From: Hydrogenophaga sp.
Lineage (GTDB): Bacteria > Pseudomonadota > Gammaproteobacteria > Burkholderiales > Burkholderiaceae_C
Assembly (NCBI RefSeq): GCF_030158645.1
Contig: NZ_JAOASO010000081.1
Coordinates: 1 to 48,013, forward strand
DNA length: 48,013 nucleotides
Direction of reading: 5' to 3'
Shown: in pieces, positions 40,039-48,013 of the stretch
Layout: every line of letters begins with the position of its first letter
Position numbering within the stretch: position 1 is the stretch's first letter
Notes under the pieces: generated by a model
The model's database searches: none
The model's input: the letters and a program-made list of their open reading frames with translations, nothing else
Told to the model about the DNA's origin: nothing
Program-made: the position numbers and the translations under genes

Positions 40039-40335
40039 ATGGGGAAATCCATGAAATGGCTGGCGGCCGGCGTGTTGTGCGCCTCGGCGATCGGGGCGCA
40101 CGCTCAGGTCAACCAGACCCGCGTGTGGGCCGCAGCCTGCGCCAGCTGCCACGGCACCGACGGGCGCGCCCAGCCCGGCATGGCTTCGCTGGCCGGCCGC
40201 ACCGACCTGCAGAAGATCCTGCTCGAATACAAGGCCGGCACCCGCCCCGCCACGCTGATGCACCAGATCTCCAAGGGTTACACCGACGAGCAGCTGGGCC
40301 AGATCGCCGCCTACTTCGCCGCACAGAAACCCTGA
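40039..40335 (+). CDS. Small cytochrome c, partner of the FCSD flavoprotein (SoxE/FccA-like)
   Basis: A 98-residue secreted monohaem cytochrome c with a signal peptide ending AHAQ. The haem motif is CASCHG (near residue 35) and a likely Met ligand is in ATLMHQIS. I start at 40039, where GGAG lies eight bases upstream; a frame open to 39973 is not conserved. The stop is 10 bases before the flavoprotein gene, so the two form a flavocytochrome c pair. It is shorter than the dihaem partner known from Allochromatium. Confidence 0.9.
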   Translation: MGKSMKWLAAGVLCASAIGAHAQVNQTRVWAAACASCHGTDGRAQPGMASLAGRTDLQKILLEYKAGTRPATLMHQISKGYTDEQLGQIAAYFAAQKP

Positions 40336-40345
40336 GGAGCCCGCC

Positions 40346-41623
40346 ATGAAACGTCGTCAATTCGTACAAAGCATCGGCGCGGGCTCCGCACTGGCCGGCC
40401 TGGGTCTCATGAGCGGTTGCGCCACCACCGGTGGCAGCAGCGCCAAGGTGGTGGTGGTCGGGGGCGGCTTCGGCGGTGCCACCGCCGCCAAATACGTGCG
40501 CCTGTTCTCCAACAACAGCATCGACGTGACGCTGATCGAGCCCAACGCCGCCTTTGTCTCGTGCCCCATGTCCAACCTGGTGGTGGGTGGCCACTCCACC
40601 ATGGCCGAGATCACCACGCCCTACAGCAACCTGAGCCAGCGCCACGGCGTGAAGGTGGTGCGCGACATGGTCGACAGCATCGACCCGGTCAAGCGCACGG
40701 TGAAGCTGGCCAGCGGCGGTGAACTGCCCTACGACCGCCTCATCCTCTCGCCCGGCATCGACTTCATGCCCACCCTGCCCGGCATGGCCAAGGCCGGCGC
40801 GGCCGACAAGGTGCTGCACGCCTGGAAAGCCGGCCCCCAGACCGTGGCCCTGCGCCAGCAGCTCGAAGCCCTGCCCGACGGCGGCACTTACGCCATCAGC
40901 ATTCCGCTGGCGCCCTACCGCTGCCCGCCCGGCCCCTACGAGCGCGCCTGCATGGTCGCCAGCTACTTCAAGGTGGCCAAGCCCAAGAGCAAGGTCGTGA
41001 TCTTCGACGCCAACGACGACATCACCTCCAAGAAGGGCCTGTTCACCAAGGCCTGGGCCGACCACTACGCCGGCATGATCGAGTACCGCCCCAAGCACAA
41101 GCTGGTGGACGTGGACGCCGCCACCAACACCCTGAAGTTCGAGTTCAACGACGACTTCAAGGCCGGCGTGGCCAACGTGCTGCCCGACATGCGCGCGGGC
41201 AACATCGCGGTGAAGACCGGTCTGGCCACGGCCAACGCACGCTGGTGCGAGGTGGACTTTTTGACCTTCGAATCCAAGGCGCAGAAAAACATCCACGTGC
41301 TCGGCGACGCGATCCAGATCGCGCCGGCCATGCCCAAGTCGGGCCACATGGCCAACCAGCACGGCAAGACGTGTGCTGCCGCCGTGGTCTCTCTGCTGCA
41401 AGGCAAGGAACCACCGGCCAACCCGCTCTACGCCAACACCTGCTACAGCTTCGTGACCGCCAAGGACGTGGTCCATGTGGCCAGCGTGCACAAGTACGAC
41501 GCCGAGAAGAAGACCATGGTCACGGTGCCGGGTTCGGGCGGCTTGTCGAGCGCGGCGAGCGAACTCGAAGGCGCCTATGCCAAGGCCTGGGCGCGCAACA
41601 TCTGGGCCGATTCGCTGGCTTGA
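40346..41623 (+). CDS. Flavocytochrome c sulfide dehydrogenase, flavoprotein subunit (SoxF/FccB)
   Basis: FAD enzyme of 425 residues that oxidises sulfide to sulfur. The FAD Rossmann motif VVVVGGGFGGATAAKY is at about residues 35-50. Cys73 in FVSCPMSN corresponds by pattern to the covalent FAD cysteine. YRCPPGPYERACM (Cys about 191) and a later ANTCYSF fit the redox-active disulfide. The leader MKRRQFVQSIGAGSALAGLGLMSGC combines a twin-arginine motif with a lipobox, so this may be a Tat-exported lipoprotein. It pairs with the preceding cytochrome and has its own terminator. Confidence 0.93.
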   Translation: MKRRQFVQSIGAGSALAGLGLMSGCATTGGSSAKVVVVGGGFGGATAAKYVRLFSNNSIDVTLIEPNAAFVSCPMSNLVVGGHSTMAEITTPYSNLSQRHGVKVVRDMVDSIDPVKRTVKLASGGELPYDRLILSPGIDFMPTLPGMAKAGAADKVLHAWKAGPQTVALRQQLEALPDGGTYAISIPLAPYRCPPGPYERACMVASYFKVAKPKSKVVIFDANDDITSKKGLFTKAWADHYAGMIEYRPKHKLVDVDAATNTLKFEFNDDFKAGVANVLPDMRAGNIAVKTGLATANARWCEVDFLTFESKAQKNIHVLGDAIQIAPAMPKSGHMANQHGKTCAAAVVSLLQGKEPPANPLYANTCYSFVTAKDVVHVASVHKYDAEKKTMVTVPGSGGLSSAASELEGAYAKAWARNIWADSLA

Positions 41624-41642
41624 CGCCATCGGCCTCCGAGCG

Positions 41643-41670
41643 AAAACGCCCCGGCTGTCCGGGGCGTTTT
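41643..41670 (+). terminator. Intrinsic terminator after the FCSD genes
   Basis: AAAACGCCCCGG (41643-41654) pairs perfectly with CCGGGGCGTTTT (41659-41670) around a 4-base loop. The symmetrical A and T tails mean it could end transcripts from both strands. Confidence 0.92.
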
Positions 41671-41790
41671 GCATGGGCGCACCGGAACGCTCGTTGGCTG
41701 CCTTCATTGAGCCGCCTCAACAGGGACGGCTCGCTGACCCTCTATAAAACCCACAGCGTTGCCCCCGGCTGGCGCCCAGGAGGTTGTCAC

Positions 41791-42195
41791 ATGAAACGGA
41801 AAGCGTTCCTCACCCTGCTGCTCGTTGGGCCGCTCAGCCGAACGGTCTGGGCCCAGACGGACACCTTGCCCGATGGGTTGAGCCAGGCGATACGAACCCC
41901 GGAAGGCTTGCGAGCGGTCGTGGAGCGCCAAGACCCGCGCTTCGTCATCGTTGATGTGCGCCCGCCCGATGAATACGCCGCAGGGCACATTCCGACCGCC
42001 ATCAACATCCCGGGCGGCATCACCACTGGCATGAACACCCCGCCCGACAAAGACAAGTACATCGTTGTCTATTGCCACGGCGGCAGAAAGTCGCCTGCCG
42101 CAGGCGAGCAGATGCTGGCCGACGGATACCCACACGTCTTCGTCTGGGGCGGCATTCTTGCCTGGCCCTACGCTCGGGACGTCTCGACGAAATAG
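41791..42195 (+). CDS. Secreted rhodanese-like protein
   Basis: A 134-residue single-domain rhodanese with a signal peptide (MKRKAFLTLLLVGPLSRTVWAQ). The active-site loop is CHGGRKS with Cys95, and the domain shows VIVDVRPPDEYAAGHIPTAINIPGG. It probably handles sulfane sulfur in the periplasm. A very strong ribosome site (AGGAGGT) precedes the ATG. It lies downstream of the FCSD terminator in the sox neighbourhood, so a link with sulfur oxidation is likely but not shown. Confidence 0.9.
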   Translation: MKRKAFLTLLLVGPLSRTVWAQTDTLPDGLSQAIRTPEGLRAVVERQDPRFVIVDVRPPDEYAAGHIPTAINIPGGITTGMNTPPDKDKYIVVYCHGGRKSPAAGEQMLADGYPHVFVWGGILAWPYARDVSTK

Positions 42196-42648
42196 CCGCA
42201 CCGGCCGTCGTCAGGGCGGCAGCCGGATCGTTTGATTCAAGGGCGCGCTGACCGTCTGCGCCGTGCTTGACGGACACCACCGGGGTGAGACGCGTTCGAT
42301 TCGATCCATCCATCGCGACCCGCACCCCGTTCCGTCCGACTGTCCGAGCCACCGGACACCTCGCTGATCGCACCGTCGGCGTCGCAGCGACCCATGCACC
42401 ACTTGCAGCACCCGCACAGCGGTCACTCACCCGGACGCAGAGCGGGGTCTTGTGAACTGGCGAACCGCCGCACCTTCACAACTCGCACAGCATCTGCTCG
42501 GACTTGGATGTCAAGACCAGTGATCGCGCACGGCACCGATCTTCAGCCCGTTGCACACGCTCCATCCGGAGGCCCGAACGTTGACGGACAGCTGCCATGA
42601 AACAGATGCTCTTAACCAGCGCCCATGCCATGGGTGGCGTGTGCAAAT
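42196..42648. other. Gene-free stretch before the PEP-CTERM gene
   Basis: I find no open frame with recognisable features and no clear terminator in this 450-base stretch. Base composition becomes AT-richer toward its right end, leading into the regulatory region of the following gene. Confidence 0.4.
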
Positions 42649-42665
42649 TGTCGGGAAAAATGACA
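42649..42665 (+). promoter_or_regulatory. Candidate enhancer-binding-protein site TGTC-N9-GACA
   Basis: A perfect 4+4 inverted repeat TGTC (42649-42652) and GACA (42662-42665) is centred about 60 bases upstream of the -24 element at 42717. This is the distance expected for an NtrC-type activator site. The PrsR regulator of PEP-CTERM/exopolysaccharide systems is a reasonable candidate ligand, but no such gene is in the window. Confidence 0.5.
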
Positions 42666-42715
42666 TGCATCTTTGTAAAAAGTAAAAAGTCCAGCAATAT
42701 CAAAGATCTTTTTTT

Positions 42716-42731
42716 GGGCACACTCTTTGCT
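42716..42731 (+). promoter_or_regulatory. Sigma-54 promoter of the PEP-CTERM gene
   Basis: GGGCACACTCTTTGCT matches the RpoN consensus TGGCACG-N4-TTGCW at all but two positions. It keeps the essential GG (42717-42718) and GC (42729-42730) ten bases apart. The transcript would start near 42742, giving a leader of about 40 bases before the ATG. Confidence 0.8.
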
Positions 42732-42781
42732 TATGGGTGGGCTGACCCATTTCGGTCAGTCCTTTCATCGAGGGAAAAAAA

Positions 42782-43666
42782 ATGCGACAGCTCATCTCAA
42801 CTTACATCCGTCCTGTCATCGCGGGAGCCGCGCTCGTCGCAGGAAGCGCCATCGCGGCACCCGTGGTCGTCACCAATTCGAACGACGTCGCGGTGTTGAC
42901 GAACGCTCTTCTCCAGCCCGGATCCGGCATCACGGTCGTCACCAGCAACTTGATCTCCGGAAATGCGGCGCAACAAGGCACGCACACCGGTCTCAATCTC
43001 GCCCCCAGCTCCGGTTCGACACCGACGTTGACGCTTTCCAGCGGTGTCGCCCTCAGCAGTGGGCGCGCAGACATCGGTGCCGTCAACAACTCCAACAACA
43101 CCTCGTTCGACACAGGAAGCGGGGGCTTTGCACCGCTGACGACGCTCGCCGGCACCACCACCCGGAACGCGAACGTGCTCGAGTACACATTCACGCTGGC
43201 GGCGGGTTTGAACTCCATCGCCCTCGACTTCGTCTTCATGACCGAAGAGTTCCCGACACAGTCCGTGACCGACATTTTTGGCGTGTTCGTTGATGGTGTG
43301 AATTTTGCCAAGTTCGCCAGTGGTGACCTCATCTCCAACACACCCGGCAACCCCACCAACTTCATCTTGAACGCCGTGGGCTCCGGCCTCTACGAAACGC
43401 AGTACAACGGCCTTTCACGGGTTTTGAGCCTGGCCGGCCTGGTGGACTCCAGCTTGACGACGCACACGCTGCAGATCGGCATCGCCGACACATCAGACAC
43501 CATCTTTGACAGCGGTGTGTTTTTGGCCAACCTGCGCGGCGCGAACACCACCGGCGGCGGTGGCATTGGCGATCCGACATCGGTGCCAGAGCCCACCAGC
43601 CTTGCCCTGATGGGTGCGGCCCTCGCAGGCCTTCTGATGAGCCGCCGTCGCCGCCAGATCCTCTGA
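42782..43666 (+). CDS. PEP-CTERM protein with choice-of-anchor L domain
   Basis: A 294-residue exported protein with a signal peptide (cleaved near residue 25). The body is Ser/Thr/Asn-rich with a choice-of-anchor-L-like domain (about 30-260): TNALLQPGSGITVV, then LEYTFTLAAGLNSIALDFVFMTEEFP and DIFGVFVDGVNFAKF. The C-terminal sorting signal has all three parts: VPEP (about 268-271), a hydrophobic helix (SLALMGAALAGLLM) and SRRRR. Exosortase would cut it and place it in the envelope or matrix; no exosortase gene is in the window. GAGGGA precedes the ATG. It is a single-gene unit with its own sigma-54 promoter and terminator. Confidence 0.9.
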   Translation: MRQLISTYIRPVIAGAALVAGSAIAAPVVVTNSNDVAVLTNALLQPGSGITVVTSNLISGNAAQQGTHTGLNLAPSSGSTPTLTLSSGVALSSGRADIGAVNNSNNTSFDTGSGGFAPLTTLAGTTTRNANVLEYTFTLAAGLNSIALDFVFMTEEFPTQSVTDIFGVFVDGVNFAKFASGDLISNTPGNPTNFILNAVGSGLYETQYNGLSRVLSLAGLVDSSLTTHTLQIGIADTSDTIFDSGVFLANLRGANTTGGGGIGDPTSVPEPTSLALMGAALAGLLMSRRRRQIL

Positions 43667-43689
43667 TTGCTCGGCAGCGCTGCAACATC

Positions 43690-43715
43690 AAACACCCGCC
43701 TTTGTGCGGGTGTTT
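43690..43715 (+). terminator. Intrinsic terminator after the PEP-CTERM gene
   Basis: AAACACCCGC (43690-43699) pairs perfectly with GCGGGTGTTT (43706-43715) around a 6-base loop. The stem's A/T ends could also act against minus-strand transcripts leaving the cbb operon. Confidence 0.88.
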
Positions 43716-43824
43716 GCATTTGGAGCCGTGTGTACATGTCTTTGCAGCCGTTCATGCGAAACACAATCGCAGCGGGTCCGCAATGGGACTTAGATCTCAT
43801 CCTGCTCGCTGCCAGCGGGTCGCT

Positions 43825-44043
43825 TCAGACATGCCTCGTCATCATCTTCTCCAGCGGCAGTGGCGCGATCTTCCCCGCCATGCCGGCTCAGCCGACGGTC
43901 ATGTTCACCGCCTCGCGCATGACAGCCCCGTTGAGCTCATGGCTCGCAAGCGTTTTGGCGTCGTCCATCAACGAGCCATCCATGATCACGCTGCAGAAGC
44001 CGCTGCGGTAAGTCCCATGGGCATTCTTTCTGAAGACGGGAAG
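43825..44043 (-). pseudogene. cbbA: Remnant of cbbA/fba, class II fructose-bisphosphate aldolase
   Basis: The minus strand right after the cbbZ stop can be read as LPV..HG, then RSGFCSVIMDGSLMDDAKTLAS, N-x-x-V-x-R-x-x-V-x-M, a TGA, then AGMAGKIAPLPLEKMM and a final stop. The first part matches the HQDHG...SGFTSVMMDGSL...DGKTPA...YNVxVTRxVV region of class II aldolases. The second part matches their C-terminus (GxAGxAxKIKPxPLEKM). The N-terminal 70-80 residues and some 200 internal residues are missing and a stop separates the parts, so it cannot make an enzyme. The place after cbbZ is where cbbA stands in cbb operons. Confidence 0.75.
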
Positions 44044-44711
44044 TCAGCTCAACAGCGCGGAGACATCGGCGATCACGCGGTCCGGGTGGCAGTCCTCGAT
44101 GGGCTCGCCCATGTTGTAGCCATAGGGCAGCGCCCACACGCTCACCCCGGCGTTGCGCGCGGTGGCCACGTCGATGGACGAATCGCCCACGAAGAGTGCT
44201 CGCTCGGCGCTCACGCCGAAGCGTTGCAGGCAGTCGTGCACGGCGGCCGGGTTGGGCTTTTTCACCATCAAGGTGTCGCCGCTGATCACGCGGTGAAACA
44301 TCGGTGCGAGCTGGTGCGCATCCAGGACGGTCTGGGTGTAACGACCCTCCTTGTTGGTCACCACCGCGAGCTTCACGCCCGCATCGCGCAGCACCTGCAG
44401 CGTTTCTCGCACGTGCGGATACAGGTGGCTGCGCGTGCCGCAGCGCTGCTGGTAGTGGCCACCAAACGCGGCCTCGATGGTGGGGAAGTCGGCGCTGTGG
44501 CGCACCGCGTCGGTGGTGGTGTGGCGGCGGTCGGCCAGGGCCGAGATCAGCAGCTCGCGTGTGCCGTGGCCGATCCAGTCGTTCACCTGCGTTTGTGTCA
44601 CGGCGGGCAGGCCGAACTGCGACAGTGTGTCGTTGACCGCGTCGGCGATCTCCGGCGCGGTTTCGATCAGCGTGCCGTCGAGGTCGAAGAGGATCAGATC
44701 GAAGGGCCGCG

Positions 44712-44715
<4 letters not shown>
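44044..44715 (-). CDS. cbbZ: Phosphoglycolate phosphatase (CbbZ/Gph)
   Basis: HAD-superfamily phosphatase of 223 residues that removes phosphate from 2-phosphoglycolate, the product of Rubisco oxygenase activity. The HAD motifs are [10 protein letters not shown] (residue 8-17), VVTNK for motif II, a lysine in VKKPNP and [14 protein letters not shown] for motif IV. The start at 44715 overlaps the transketolase stop by four bases (ATGA), so the two are coupled; an in-frame start at 44742 is less likely. The operon position gives the name cbbZ. Confidence 0.94.
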
Positions 44716-46724
<2,009 letters not shown>

Positions 46725-46743
46725 GGGTGTGTTCCCTTCGCGT

Positions 46744-47628
46744 TCAGACCAGGCCCATGGCTCGCTTCTTGCGCTCGACCATGCGCCAGATGAAGGGTGT
46801 GAAGATCAATTGCATGGCCAGCTCCATCTTGCCGCCGGGCACCACGATGGTGTTGGCGCGGCTCATCATGGAGCCGTTGATCATGTTGAGCAGGTACTGG
46901 AAGTCGATGCCCTTGGGCTTGGCGAAACGGATCACCACCATGCTCTCGTCGGCGGTGGGCACGTCGCGCGCGATGAACGGGTTGCTGGTGTCCACGATGG
47001 GCACGCGCTGGAAGTTCACGTGCGTGTGCTGGAATTGCGGGCAGATGTAGTTCACGTAGTCGGGCATGCGGCGCAGGATGGTGTCGGTCACCGCGTCGGC
47101 GCTGTAGCCGCGCATGTTCTTGTCGCGCCAGAGTTTCTGGATCCATTCAAGGTTGATCACCGGCACCACACCCACCAGCAGGTCGGGGTGCTGTGCCACG
47201 TCCACCTCGGGCGTGACCACCGCGCCGTGCAGCCCTTCGTAAAACAACATGTCGGTGTTCTCGGGCAGGGGTTCCCAGGCGGTGAACGTGCCTGGCTCCT
47301 GCTGGTAGGGCGCGGCCTCCTCCGCGTTGTGCAGGTACTTGCGGCTCTTGCCCGTGCCGGTGGCGCCGTAGGTCTTGAACAGGCTGGCGATCTCGTCGAA
47401 CAGGTTGGCCTCGGCGCCGAAGTGGCTGAAGTTGAGGTTGCCCGCTGCTTCGGCCTCGGCCATCTTGAGCTTCATCTCCTGTCGATCAAAGCGGTGGTAG
47501 CTGTCCCCCTCGACGATGGCCGCGCTCACGCCTTCGCGGCGGAAGATGTTCTGAAAAGTCCGCGTGACGGTGGAGGTGCCGGCGCCGCTGGAGCCGGTGA
47601 TGGCGATGATGGGGTGGCGCACGGACAT
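46744..47628 (-). CDS. cbbP: Phosphoribulokinase (CbbP/Prk)
   Basis: Makes ribulose-1,5-bisphosphate for Rubisco from ribulose-5-phosphate and ATP, the step specific to the Calvin cycle. The 294-residue, proteobacterial type I enzyme starts [21 protein letters not shown] with the P-loop at residues 12-19. It contains [10 protein letters not shown] and FYEGLHG, typical active-site segments. The start at 47628 follows AGGAAA; a longer frame to 47847 runs into cbbF and is not coding. It shows that the host fixes CO2 by the Calvin cycle. Confidence 0.97.
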   Translation of the reverse strand: MSVRHPIIAITGSSGAGTSTVTRTFQNIFRREGVSAAIVEGDSYHRFDRQEMKLKMAEAEAAGNLNFSHFGAEANLFDEIASLFKTYGATGTGKSRKYLHNAEEAAPYQQEPGTFTAWEPLPENTDMLFYEGLHGAVVTPEVDVAQHPDLLVGVVPVINLEWIQKLWRDKNMRGYSADAVTDTILRRMPDYVNYICPQFQHTHVNFQRVPIVDTSNPFIARDVPTADESMVVIRFAKPKGIDFQYLLNMINGSMMSRANTIVVPGGKMELAMQLIFTPFIWRMVERKKRAMGLV

Positions 47629-47659
47629 GAAATTTCCTCGGTTGTTGTTGTGGCGTCGA

Positions 47660-48013
47660 TCAGTCGCGGAACAGGGAGCGCTCGGCGAACAGCGGGTTGC
47701 TGTTGTCCTTGAAAGCCTGCGGCTCGGCGTGGTAACGCTCGATCCGCTCGACTTCGTTTCTGGACCCGAACACCAGGCCGATGCGCTGGTGCAGCTCGGT
47801 GGGCTGCACGCCCAGCATGGGTTCGCGTCCGGTGCTGGCGCGGCCACCGGCCTGCTCCATCAACATGCCCACCGGGTTGGCTTCGTACAGCAGGCGCAGG
47901 CGCCCGGGTTTGCCCGGGTCCTTGGTGTCGCGCGGATACATGAAAACGCCGCCGCGCATGAGGATGCGGTGCGCCTCGGCCACCATGCTGGCGATCCAGC
48001 GCATGTTGAAGTC
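47660..48013 (-). CDS. cbbF: Fructose-1,6-bisphosphatase class I (CbbF), partial
   Basis: The C-terminal 117 codons of a second class I FBPase; the gene runs off the right edge. It begins [18 protein letters not shown] and has GGVFMYPRD and [17 protein letters not shown], as does the chromosomal copy at 30248-31255. It diverges from that copy ([14 protein letters not shown] against [13 protein letters not shown]). It is upstream of cbbP by 31 bases, so it is the operon-borne Calvin-cycle copy. Confidence 0.95.
   Translation of the reverse strand, partial: DFNMRWIASMVAEAHRILMRGGVFMYPRDTKDPGKPGRLRLLYEANPVGMLMEQAGGRASTGREPMLGVQPTELHQRIGLVFGSRNEVERIERYHAEPQAFKDNSNPLFAERSLFRD

Noticed and set aside
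40109..41707. Minus-strand open frame of 532 codons opposite the cytochrome and FCSD genes
   Set aside because: Antisense to two well-supported genes and crosses a terminator; no recognisable motif.
43667..44011. Plus-strand open frame of 114 codons after the PEP-CTERM gene
   Set aside because: It covers the terminator and lies opposite the aldolase remnant, which explains the sequence better.

Overview
The window looks like chromosomal DNA from a high-GC betaproteobacterium of the Comamonadaceae, most like a Hydrogenophaga-type facultative chemolithoautotroph. This placement rests on gene content, gene order and recognisable protein families, not on a database search. The evidence is a full thiosulfate-oxidation (sox) cluster with a flavocytochrome c sulfide dehydrogenase pair, the end of a Calvin-cycle (cbb) operon, a general Gram-negative porin, a PEP-CTERM protein and betaproteobacterial housekeeping blocks.

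Layout. 1-1050: a small helix-turn-helix gene in otherwise gene-poor DNA, probably the edge of an accessory region, ending at a tRNA terminator. 1053-1382: tRNA-Asp, tRNA-Glu and tRNA-Ala on the minus strand. 1458-8249: minus-strand run folC - SPOR protein - cvpA - purF - metZ - gltX. 8308-16091: mixed housekeeping genes (ArsC-like protein, ppnP, argG, murB, yajQ, a retropepsin-like protease, a RidA protein, plsY, ybaK, a Tas-type aldo/keto reductase, an OmpA-like lipoprotein). 16275-22967: a polyamine-type ABC transporter with gamma-aminobutyraldehyde dehydrogenase, in the order of E. coli ydcSTUVW, divergent from a LysR regulator. 23041-26358: acyl-CoA synthetase, alpha/beta hydrolase and a PagP-like barrel protein. 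26430-31342: prfB with its programmed frameshift, pepN, fbp and tRNA-Thr. 31620-32657: porin.

32758-42195 is the sulfur-oxidation region. Minus strand, in order of transcription: soxC, soxD, a monohaem cytochrome c, soxY, soxZ, soxA, soxX, soxB. Divergently on the plus strand: a small cytochrome c, the FCSD flavoprotein and a periplasmic rhodanese. The SoxYZ carrier would be loaded by SoxAX, hydrolysed by SoxB and oxidised by SoxCD, but soxA carries an in-frame amber codon at codon 155. A 21-bp element with 17 identical positions lies upstream of both soxB and soxC, and a strong terminator hairpin separates soxX from soxB.

42649-43715 is a self-contained PEP-CTERM gene with a near-consensus sigma-54 promoter and an upstream TGTC-N9-GACA palindrome. 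43825-48013 is the distal cbb operon (cbbF, cbbP, cbbT, cbbZ on the minus strand), followed by a previously hidden, twice-deleted remnant of the class II aldolase gene cbbA.

No insertion sequence, CRISPR array, rRNA or wholly new multi-gene system was seen. The most unusual items are the soxA nonsense codon, the cbbA remnant, the shared sox operator candidate, the duplicated SoxD-like cytochrome domain and the sigma-54/PEP-CTERM unit.
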